DNA from: Punctularia strigosozonata HHB-11173 SS5
Taxonomy: Eukaryota > Basidiomycota > Agaricomycetes > Corticiales > Punctulariaceae
Direction of reading: 5' to 3'
Length of the DNA: 64,000 nt
NCBI RefSeq assembly: GCF_000264995.1
Contig: NW_006767445.1
Coordinates: 66,851-130,850, forward strand
The notes beneath the pieces are model-generated. The model made no database searches. It saw only the letters and a program-made list of their open reading frames with translations, and had not been told where the DNA came from. Both the position numbers and the translations under genes were made by a program. Within the stretch, counting starts at the first letter, position 1. The number at the start of each line of letters is the position of its first letter. Positions 47,477 through 56,788 of this stretch are shown here, in pieces.

Positions 47477-48201
47477 TCAGTCTAACAGCCTTAATGTGAG
47501 TGATGGGACGAACAACAGAGCAAGACCTGATGTGACATCTCCCAAATCATCACTTGTTGAGACCCATGGGTGTTCGTCCTCGTCGTCGCTCACGTCACCG
47601 TCTTCGTCCTCGTCCTCGTCTTCGTCCTCGTCTTCGTCCTCGTCTTCGTCTTCATCCTCGCCTTCTTCCTTATCATAGCATGCGTTCACGGGTGGTCGCT
47701 CATAAACTGCACCAGAAGTGGTGGCTCGAGACGAATCGGCGAGTACAAGTCCGACAACGTTGGCGAGACGCTTAGAGCCGTACCCAACCACCCCTTCCAA
47801 GACGCGCGCCATCTCGAGAGATACGTCGTCATCGTCGGAGGAGGCAAACCACAGGTGTGCGTCAGGATATTCCGCCACATCTGCGCTAAGCAAGGTCAGC
47901 GAAGAATCGGTGGTGGTTCAGGATAGGGCGCACCGGAGACGAGCAGGCGAACTCTAACCAAGGGCGTCTCGTCCTCCTTTTGTATCAGAAAGATTATGGT
48001 GGTCGTACCATCTGAATCATCAACCTCGACATCTGGAAGCAGGAATGATGGCTCATCAGTATTGCCCTCCCATCTCGAGTCTGGCTGTGACGAACCGGTA
48101 ACACCCATGCGGTGAGTCTGTACGCCGTTCGTGGTGGCGTATACGAGCTCATCCAAGTCCCTCTTGAAGAGCCTTCCGCCCCTCAGACGTTCTCCGCCCA
48201 T
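47477..48201 (-). CDS. Small protein resembling the UBE2Q N-terminal (RWD-like) region
   Basis: Exon 1 starts at the ATG at 48201 (MGGERLRGGRLFKRDLDELV) and runs to TPLVRVRLLVS; it splices (donor GTGCGC, acceptor CGCAG) to DVAEYPDAHLWFASSDDDD, then MARVLEGVVG, RLANVVGLVLADSS, a run of about ten Asp-Glu pairs and a short tail ending LTLRLLD. The order RRF-like start, IIFLI strand and VAEYPDxH motif resembles the N-terminal half of fungal UBE2Q-like ubiquitin-conjugating proteins, but the catalytic UBC core is not found. It may be a truncated member or a stand-alone RWD-type protein. The frame is intact. Confidence 0.4.
47584..47672. repeat. Microsatellite (CTCGTC/TTCGTC) encoding an Asp-Glu run
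   Basis: Imperfect 6-bp repeats of (C/T)TCGTC on the + strand, interrupted by CACGTCACC near the left end. Read on the - strand they give alternating Asp and Glu in the UBE2Q-N-like protein. Confidence 0.85.
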
Positions 48202-48555
48202 AGTCTAGTCGCAATCGATGAACTTCGGGACCGGGTCACCGCAGAGAAGTCGAAACCGACTAGCGAATCTGTGTCCTCGCCCTCCGAAAGTCAAGGATGA
48301 TTCAGAAGGGGATACACAGGGTGGGATCCCTTAGGCGCCGGTGTTGGAATGTAAGTATCATATATCATCTTGCATCTGGTCGTGGTTGTCGGAGGAAAGC
48401 TATAGATATTTCGCACTCCGACTGATCTGTTTCCGAGCACTCAACACCATGTAGGTTGCTCACAAGTAGATACCGAGCGACCTTCTCGGTCGTCCTCCGT
48501 TCATCGTAAGTTACCACGAGTGTTGTGTTGACGACGTGGACGTTGTTGCAGGCAC

Positions 48556-49274
48556 AATACTATGGACCCACCTGATGTGAAACACTTTCGTGATGTGAAA
48601 CATTCGCGAATATACCATGCTCCCGGACATTCAGAGGTTAGTTAGAAATTCCATGACTCGCTCAAAGTACAGGATACATGGTCGTAGAATATTCAATCTG
48701 TAGGATGAGAGGACGATTATAGAAAAAAGAAACAAGGCCGATTTGGACGAGTTGATCGCGCCTTAGAAGTTGAGATCAGTCTCGGGTGAGAGGATCGTGT
48801 GAGCTGATGAGTGAGTACCTCGTGAGGTGGTTCAAGAACATATACGGGTAGTTAATATCCTGCCCGATTGTCTGCAAAATGTCTACAAACCTTTGCACAC
48901 ACCAATCCTTTGAATGAGCAGCTCACGAAGTGACAACAGATTTACAGCTCCGACCCAGATGCCAGTGCGCCGGGTTGTGGCTGTCGAAGGAGCTCGGGCA
49001 GCTGCCGTGGCTCGGCCGACGGTCAGAGTTGCATCCGGCAGACCGGCTTTACGTGACCTTCCGTGACCGACTGGAACTTTTGGCGGGGGTCAACATCCCT
49101 CACCGGCATCTCTCTGGCAGAGTCAACACTGGATAGAAATAATAACGGCTTCACTATATTTTACAAAATATGTATATCTATCTATCGCCGAGTTTTCAAG
49201 AGAATTGAACGCGGAATAAGGGAGAGCGTACAGAAGTGAAACGCGCGTTTCACATCAGGTGGGTCCATAGTATT
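48556..49274. mobile_element. Non-autonomous TIR element, 719 bp, 28-bp perfect ends
   Basis: 48556-48583 (AATACTATGGACCCACCTGA...) is the exact reverse complement of 49247-49274 (...GTGGGTCCATAGTATT). The subterminal word TGATGTGAAACA repeats at 48573 and 48591, and an 18-bp palindrome GTGAAACGCGCGTTTCAC lies at 49236-49253 next to the right end. Likely TA target duplication (AATA|CTATGG with CCATAG|TATT). The interior has no transposase; a 68-codon frame at 48930-49136 is not recognisable. Perfect ends suggest recent movement. Confidence 0.8.
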
Positions 49275-49365
49275 ATTGGATGTCGGAAGCTTTTTAGCAA
49301 TTGGACCCGCATCTAAGGATCTAGGGTCGACGTCGCTTAGCTAGCGTCGTGATGGCAATAAGTTC

Positions 49366-49392
49366 AGGGCTGGTTCAGCCTGAACCAGCCCT
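49366..49392. repeat. 27-bp perfect palindrome
   Basis: AGGGCTGGTTCAG, one central C, then CTGAACCAGCCCT: two 13-nt arms pair perfectly. It stands two bases before the larger hairpin and about 59 bp before the DUF6533 start codon, so both could form in its mRNA leader. Confidence 0.9.
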
Positions 49393-49394
49393 CC

Positions 49395-49460
49395 ACGCAC
49401 TCATGACGAGGAAGAGAAATGGAAAAAGACCTCCATCTCTCTTCCTCGTCATGAGTGCGT
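49395..49460. repeat. Long hairpin overlapping the DUF6533 start codon
   Basis: The left arm 49395-49422 pairs with the right arm 49433-49460 (28 bp with one mismatch; the outer 23 bp are perfect, ACGCACTCATGACGAGGAAG... against ...CTTCCTCGTCATGAGTGCGT). The loop is AAAAAGACCT. The right arm includes ATGAGTGCGT, the first ten coding bases of the DUF6533 gene (ATG 49451-49453). The left arm is thus an inverted copy of the gene's start. Confidence 0.9.
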
Positions 49461-51565
49461 CGGAGGCTGCGAGCCTTGAGCATATCGTTTCGGTTGCGCA
49501 GGTTAGTGCTGGCACATGCGACGCTCGTCGACGTTTAACTTATCGACGTTGCTATTGCAGACCTATGTAGCATGTGAGACATCTCCTCGGTTTGCCAGCG
49601 TTGTGCGGTATGTACTGAAGACGGCGCCGGCGTTAGGCACTACTAGCATCTTGGTTTGGGACTGGTTGGCGTGTTTACCGCAGGAGGTGCGCCGTGATAT
49701 CGATGCTTGATCTCATCCAACTATGCACCAGAGCTGATCTCCGATTTCTCTCTGTGTGCGCATACAGTACCAATATATTTGGAAATCGCGATGGACGCCG
49801 ATCAAATTCCTGTACATGATGGTCCGGTACTATACGTTCGTCGTGTTGATCGGTGAGTCCACACTGCACAGCTGGATGACTCGTCGTGGGCTGACCGGTG
49901 GCATCTGCCGAACAGTGACAGACATTTGTGAGTTATCGTTCCCGGAGATATCCGCATGCCATCCAGCTCACATCAATCGGCACTCCTCCTGCAAGGGTTC
50001 TTCGGGAACTGGTCTGAAGCGTACGTGTGCCACCTGCGCGGTCGAAGGGGTAGAACGCGTTCATCTAACTTCCGCCACCCATACCTCGCAGAGATTGCGC
50101 GCGGGACCTACCCATATTACCGGGCATGGCCGTCCTCAGCGACTTTTGCGTAGAACTGGGCGAGTAGATCACCGTTGCTCCCTTATCTCGTTTTTGCTGA
50201 CGATGGTCAACAGTACTCGCTCTTCGGTGAGATCGCTCCCCTCCCGACGCGTCTCGCTCTCTACCGTCGCTCATGCCATCGTGTCGCACAGAGTCTTCGC
50301 GCTATACGACCACGACTTGCGCGTCGCCGCGATTCTCGGAGTTCTCCTCGCCGGCTTCCTCGGGACCATGATAGCAGTACCGGTCCTCGCTTTCGATTGT
50401 GAGCTTTGGGTTTCGATCCGCGAGGAGAAATTCGTGCGCTCACGCCATCTCGGCATCTCCTGTAGACGTCAGATTACCTTCGTGGCCGGGTCCATGTTTA
50501 GGTACGAGCACGGCGTTCGCAGGCCTGGACTCTTGGAAACGAATACTCACTACGCGTGGGTCCTGTTGGCAGTCACGGGCAAGGCGTCGATAGCCGGCCC
50601 TAAGTTCATCATCGCGTTCTACGCCGCGCCCATGTCCGTCTTCATCTCGTCTTCTCCATACCTTGATCGAGATGATGCACGGCTGACGGCGTATATGATC
50701 AGGGCGTTCGACTTTATCGTCACGGCTCTCACCCTTTATCGCGCGTTCTTTTATATCAATATCAAGCAGACCAGATCGTCTCTTATCACGACTTTCATCC
50801 GCGACGGCGTGTTCTATTACGTCGCGATCTCCGCCCTCAATCTGTGAGTACCTCAGCACGGCGTCGACTGGTTTTATGATCCTTACCGAACGTATACTGC
50901 AGTATCAACGTGATTTTCTTCGTGTACGTGACGATTCACCCCTCCACTCCAGGTGCGGGGCACTGACGAAGCGTATTCGTCCACCAGCCAAGCAAACAAG
51001 TTGATAGAATCCATCAACGCGCCCATGAGCATCCAAATCTCCATGGTCCTATCCTGCCGACTGTAAGCCCGCTCATCCGCTCACCATCTCTTCCTCTCGC
51101 CGTTTCCGCTCTCTCCACGTACTCACACTTGTCGTCTCCTCGACAGCATCCTCAGTCTGCGCGCGACGCGCGACCGCCACCCGTCCGCCAAATCGTTCGG
51201 CAGCACGCTCCACAAATGGTCAGACGATTTTCACATCACGCAGCCGTCCGACACGATGGCGTCGAGCATGACGCTCTCGAGCCCAGCCCGCGCCCGCCGC
51301 GCGCGCGACCGGAACGAGACCGAGACCGCCGGTGAGCCCCTCCCCCGCCGGCCAAACTCTTCTCCCCTCCCCCCCTTCTGTGACCGACGTGATGATGTGA
51401 CCGTACGCAGGCGTGATGGTGCGCTTCGACGACGACGAACTGCTGCACGCCCCGGATCCGGAGATCGACGACTCCGAGCGCGGCTCGCAGAGGTGCCACT
51501 CGAAGGACCGCGTGTGGGACGGGTCGGCGGATACGGCCCCCGGCTACGTGTCCGACACGAAGTGA
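49451..51565 (+). CDS. DUF6533 domain membrane protein
   Basis: Starts MSASEAASLEHIVSVAQ at 49451; intron 49502-49558 leads to TYVA, then after a second intron TTSILVWDWLACLPQE and, after a third, YQYIWKSRWTPIKFLYMMVRYYTFVVLI. The DxLxxLxxEVxxIW...RY pattern is the DUF6533 signature of basidiomycete multi-pass proteins. Further helices: AAILGVLLAGFLGTMIAVPVL (50330), FIIAFYAAPMSVFI, FDFIVTALTLYRAFFYI (50710), FIRDGVFYYVAISALN (50790), then SIQISMVLSCRLILSLR, and a charged cytoplasmic tail (DRHPSAKSFGSTLHKW, RFDDDELLHAPDPEID) ending PGYVSDTK at 51565. Exon limits between 49850 and 50280 and around 50450-50580 are uncertain. Function unknown; often expanded in agaricomycetes and proposed to be receptor-like. 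Confidence 0.75.
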
Positions 51566-52394
51566 CCGCCCCTCTGGCTCGAGAGAATACTCGCCCAAAA
51601 TCGGTCAAACGACACCTCATCTTTCAACCGAACGTAATCATCATCTTGCAAAACCATCGCCCCCGTACAAAAGTTGTGCATAGAAGTGTGTTTGTTTTAT
51701 TGGGACTGTATATAATAACGTACGTTTCTGTAGCATCTCTTTTTGTATATAGTCGTTCCGCATGTTGTTTGGTCGTTTACGTCTTGTCGCAATGCTGTCG
51801 ATTATAGGCTTTTGACCATCATAATGTTCTGCTCATAGATGCACCCGAACGCAGGAGCTGTGTGGATGCAGGTGGTCGGATGAGTCGCAACCATATGTTT
51901 CGTCTCAGTCGGTCGGTCAGACCTAGGCTACTTATAGCTGGGCTCACGGGAAGTTCATCTTTTTTCCAAGCGTATGTCTCCTTGCGCTATATAACAGCAC
52001 AACACTGCGAGCAAAGTAAAGCTAGCCTCTTACGAGAACGTTGAAAGAGAAGAGACGGGGCCGATAGGAACAAAGCGGGCATCGTCGCATCGTCAGGGCG
52101 AAGCGGCCAGACAGGGGCTACTTACCAAATCGGGATGGGGCTCGCTTGATCGCCCCGCTAGTCCGCGCGAGTCATGGTCTCTTGTCCTGCCGTTGCCCTC
52201 CCCAGCGGCGACCACCACCCCATTCACGCATCTGTTACGCACGACCACCATACAATCATATATCTATTGCGCTCCCCAACCTGCATTGCTTTCTTCTTGG
52301 CTCCTTGTACGACCTTATCACGCCCGCCGCCGCCCCTATCTCACATCGCGGGCGACGAGCATAATCAACAGACCCAGGTTTCGACATTCGGTAT
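51566..52394. other. Intergenic, BCAS3 promoter side
   Basis: 829 bp. The first part is the AT-richer 3' region of the DUF6533 gene; the last 250 bp are C-rich and pyrimidine-biased, as in a fungal promoter. No gene seen. Confidence 0.35.
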
Positions 52395-54356
52395 ATGGCC
52401 AAATCCAAGAAGAGATATGTACGGAACGATGCTGCACTGAAGGAACAGCTCCTCGTCGATCTCGACTCGCCCGCCAGCAAGCAGTCGAGTCTGCCCTCCA
52501 GCGCGCCCGACTCGGACGCGCCGATCTACCGCCACCATCACAACCCTCACAGTGACTTTGCGGAGGCAGCACAGCCGGAGGGAGCTGGGGAGGCTACTGT
52601 GCAGGAAGAGGGAGAGTTTGAGCGCGCGCTCGGCGCGCTCCAGTTCGAGCCGTCGCCGGTTGCGGAGCGGATGGGCGGCGGCGCGCCTTGGGAGGGCGGG
52701 GCCGTGGTCGACGCCGACGACGAACAGCTCCAGGAAGATTCTAGCGCGCTCCAGCTGGGGCACACACGTTCGCCCGTGCTCGCTCCGTGAGTACCGTCCT
52801 CCACCTCGTGTCACTCCGCGTTTGGGGCGGCCCCCCTCCATTTCTCGCCCCGAAAGCCTATTTAGGCGTGCCCCCCTTATGTTCTGCCCCCCTCCTCGCC
52901 GTGCCGCACGCTGACGACGATCCTTCGTTTATAGCGTGCAGACCCCGCTCGACTCGCTCTCGCGCACGATCCGCGCCGCGATCCCGAGCCCGCCCCGCGT
53001 CTCGCGCCCGGTCTCCTTCGGCTCCTTCCTCCCGCCCTCCGCCGCGCTCAACCCGTCGCGGAGCACCGCCTCGTCCTCGCGCAGCCCCGCTCTGTCGTCT
53101 TCGCCGGCCGGCAAGCGACGCGGGTCGAGCGCGGCGAGCACCGATCCCGCGGCGGACCTGCGCGGGTTGAGCGTCGAAGAAGACGTGTTCGTGATGGACG
53201 AGGACGGGGGCGAGGAGCAGCGCGAGTCCCGAGGCGGCGTGCGGTACCCCGGGACGGGCGCGCCGGCCGAGGAGGCGGACCCCGTGCTGTGGGCCCGCTG
53301 GGACGAGTCCATTGTAGGCCGTCGGCGCCGGTGCGTATTCATCTCGTGCTCATGCGTGCCAGATTGCTGACGGTCCTTCTATATCCCCTTCAGATCGTTG
53401 CTGCTCCTCGGATACGACACCGGGATACAGATTTGGGACTGCACCGACCTTGGCGCCGTCTCCGAGATGCTCAACCTCAAGTCTCCAACCTCCTCTTCCG
53501 CTGGTGTTGATATCGAACACCCCATTTATGCGACCATATTGCCCCCGCCCTCGGCATTGAGACCTGCAGCGACCTCGAAACGCGATACAAGATCGACTGA
53601 AGATCAATACGCCGACGCGCGACCTTTACTTGGGATGCTGTACGGGGTTTTCCTCTTGATCATAAACAGCCTCTGAAAAACCGCCTTCAGATCATGCAAC
53701 GGCAGAGACTACAGCGACGACGCGCTCGTGATCTACTCCCTTCGCCGTCACGGCGAAGTGACGCGTATCCCGTTTCACGGCCAAGGCGTCGCGCGGGTCG
53801 AAGCCAGCGCGGAATTCGTTGTCGTCGTACGCATCGTCTCCCCTGACTCCACGCTACATCCCGCTCACATCGATCATGTTTAGAGTACGATCTCGCCCCC
53901 GACGCTGCACGTCCTCTGCTCTCGCACCTTCACGACTTTACAGGCCATCCCATCCTCACATCTCGCACCCCCCTTCGCGCACCCGCTCGCCCCGCGCGTC
54001 TCACGCTCCATCTCCATCTCCGTCTCCGTCTCCAACGCGTTCTCCCGCACCCCGCCCGCCGACCCGGCCCCCACTACCGCGGACGACGCCACTCCCTTTC
54101 GCGCCAATATACCCCAGCCTGTCTTCTCGCTCTCCCATCGCCTTCTCGCTTATGCCTCTTCCCCGCCGACGGCGCCAGAAGGACCGAGGCCTTCTCCGCC
54201 GCTTCAGCACCCTTCCTCCTCCGTCTCTGCTTTCGGGATCACGCAGGCTGATATCGGAAATACGGCGTTACGCGTTGGAGGGTCGGTTTTTGGTGGGATG
54301 AAGGCGCTCGGCGGGATGGCGATCAGCGCGATCCAGCAGCGCGCGGCACCTGCAGA

Positions 54357-54388
<32 letters not shown>

Positions 54389-56540
54389 GCCGCGACCGGG
54401 AGAAGAAGGAGAAGGAGAAGGGCGCCGCGGGCGTGTCGAAGAGCGCGCCTAGCGCGATATCCGCGGAGCCGATCGTGGGGATCAGCCGGCGGACGTCGAC
54501 GGGCCCGGAAACGAGCGCGCCGTCGTCGTCGTCGACGGCCTACGTGTCTATCGTGGACCTCGCCTCGTTGACGTTGACGAACGACAAACGCGGTCGGTCG
54601 AGACTCGACCCGTTCTCCCGCTTCGTCGCGTGGCGCGATCAGCCCGTGTCTGAACTCCAGTTCGCGCCGGACGGGACGACGCTCGCGGTCTCGCGCAGGG
54701 ACGGTACGGTCGTGCGCGTGTTCAGGGTCGGCGCGATCAAGGTTGCGAGTCGGGACGCGGAAGACTTCGAACCGGCGGCGGTGTACGAGCTGAAGCGCGG
54801 GCGGACGAGCGGCGTCGTCGAGGACGTCGTCAGCGCGCGGGACGAGCGCTGGATCGCGATCGGGACGAGGGCGCGCACCGTGCACGTGTTCGCGACGAAC
54901 CCGTACGGCGGACCCGCGGACGATCGGAGTCACCTGGAGGGCCGGGTCCGTAACTGCGTCGAGTTGGTACGTGGCCGAATGGACGCGCGTCGCCTTGGTT
55001 TATATTGATCGACGTTTTTCGTGGTAGCAACCCCTGTCGACGGAGCTGTCGCCCCTCGTGCGCCTGCGCGCGCCCAAGCCCGGCGCGCAGGACCGTCCGC
55101 CGCCGCCGCCGCTCGCCTTCTCCTTCGTCGACCGCGCGCACACCGCGCTTCCGGGGCACCTGCTCCCCCCCGCGCTCGCCGTGCCGAGCGCGTCGCGCCC
55201 GCGAACGACGTCGACGGCCTCCGCCGCGTCGCCCGGGCTCCTCCCGCTCTTGCCGTCGCACCCCGCGCTGCGCCGCCCGCGGAACTACCAGGACGTGCTG
55301 CTGTTCGACCCGGCCGACGGCGTGCTCAGCCTGCGCCGCGTCGTCGTCGAGAAGCGCGCGGCGGATCACTATCATCACCGGTTATCGCTCACGTCGCTCC
55401 CCGCCGCGCTGCCCGTTCCCGGCAGCGTGAGCGCGTCCGTCCCGGCCGGGTCGCCGCGCAGCTGGGGCAGCCGCGCGAGCCCGTCTGCGGTGGACGCGGC
55501 GGCGGCGGAGAAGCCGGTCAGGACGGAGCTGTACGCGAAGGAGAGCGTGTGCGCGACGTGGAATCTCAGGCGGGGCGTCGATTGGGGCGAGATACGGAAG
55601 AAGTGGGCGGACGGGAAGGAGGGGGTACCGGCGCGGCGCCGTGCGAGGACGCCGCGATCCGAGTACGTTGTGTTTTCCCTCTGATATAGCGCGTTTACAC
55701 GCTGATGTCTGTTTTTTCTTGGTATGGTGAAGGTGGCTGGCGCAGGCGGAGCTGTCGACGTTCTCGCGTGCGCCCCGGGTGCTGCCGCGGGCGATATATC
55801 TCTCGCACCAGTTCTCGTTCTTCGCGCTCGGCGAGGACTACCACGCACTCGTTCGCAGGTACCAGCTCGATGTGCCAGTGACCAAGGTCAGTGTGCGGCG
55901 CGATGTCCAGATTGTCGGAGGGAGCGGAGGAGGAGGAGGAGGATTCGACCAGACGGCGTTCGCGCAGGACTTCCATGGCGGACCGTCGTCGTCATCCTCC
56001 GGGTTCGACGAGCCGCTAGCGTCCGCGATGTCGGCCGGGCTGGATTACGATAGCAGGAGCTCGCCGCCGGTGCTGCCCATGTATCCCAACGGCCTTGGAG
56101 GCGGCGGATCGTCGCTGCCGAAGGGATATGGCGTCCCGATCCGGTCGATGGCCGCAGGTCTGAGCGATGGGATGAGCGAGGGACTTGGGCGGTTGAGGCG
56201 CGAGATGGGCCGGGTGCGGTCGCCGCGGATGGTGCCGGTACAAGGGTCGGAGGGACCCGTGCCGTTGGAGTTCGACGAGGTTGACGAGGAGGACTTCGTG
56301 GCGCCCTCGGTGGCGAGGAGGCGGGCGCAGACAGCGACGGAGGAGGAGGAGGATGTCGCGTGGAAGGGTTGGGAGGCGGACGATATGCCCACGATCGAGG
56401 AGGCGGAACGGTTCGATGATCTAGTAGTAGGGTTTATGGATGAGGAGCAGGCGCATAGGACGGTCAGGGTACGCGCGCAGCAGCAGACGCCGACCCAGCC
56501 GACGGAGGCGAACAAGAAGGTGAGGAGGAAGAAGTGGTAG
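52395..56540 (+). CDS. BCAS3 / WD40 domain protein
   Basis: Starts MAKSKKRYVRNDAALKEQLL at 52395. A disordered N-terminus (SRTIRAAIPSPPRVSRPVSF) leads to the beta-propeller: ADPVLWARWDE, LLLLGYDTGIQIWDCTDL (53400), CNGRDYSDDALVIYSLRRHG, VSISPPTLHVLCSRTF-type segment, GITQADIGNTALRVGGSVFGGMKALG, YVSIVDLASL, VSELQFAPDGTTLAVSRRDGTVVRVFRV (54650), WIAIGTRARTVHVFATNPYGG (54850), HPALRRPRNYQDVLLFDPADG (55260), and a C-terminal region with RTELYAKESVCATWNLRRG. It ends ANKKVRRKKW at 56540. The CxxGxDYxDDALVIYSLR and TxHVFxxNPYGG motifs match BCAS3, which in animals works with PHAF1 at the phagophore and resembles Atg18-type propellers. About 1,250 residues, longer than usual from low-complexity inserts including an (Arg-Asp)n run. 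Confidence 0.8.
54362..54389 (+). repeat. (GGGACA)n hexanucleotide run, G-quadruplex motif
   Basis: Five G-runs (54362, 54368, 54374, 54380, 54386) are each separated by ACA, in the coding strand of the BCAS3 gene, encoding Asp-Arg repeats. The spacing satisfies the G3N3 quadruplex rule on the mRNA-like strand. Confidence 0.8.
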
Positions 56541-56788
56541 AAGTAGGCAGTAAAGCAAAGATGTACACTCCTTTGAAGAAGCAAATGTAAGCTAGGTGTC
56601 AAATGTCGCGCTCAGCGTGTCGGCGAGGATTGCCTTGCTGCATCTGTCATCAAAAGACGGCAAGCTCTATTTCTCCACAGAGTACATCTAACGATTCCAG
56701 CTACCGCGCGATCACAAATACTGTCCTGAATCCAAAAGCCCAACGATACAAAGGTTACAGTACAACACGAATAAGTTAACGGTACACT
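56541..56788. other. Convergent spacer, BCAS3 and PKS genes
   Basis: 248 bp of 3' sequence; no gene. Confidence 0.35.

Larger units (their letters stand above)
48202..49450. other. Intergenic region with TIR element and hairpins
   Basis: The stretch upstream of the DUF6533 gene is mostly occupied by the inverted-repeat element at 48556-49274 and the paired hairpins at 49366-49460. No other gene was seen. Confidence 0.4.

Noticed and set aside
47496-47678. Poly-Ser + strand open frame
   Set aside because: Product of the microsatellite read on the opposite strand.
48930-49136. 68-codon open frame inside the 719-bp TIR element
   Set aside because: Too short and without transposase features; the element is treated as non-coding.
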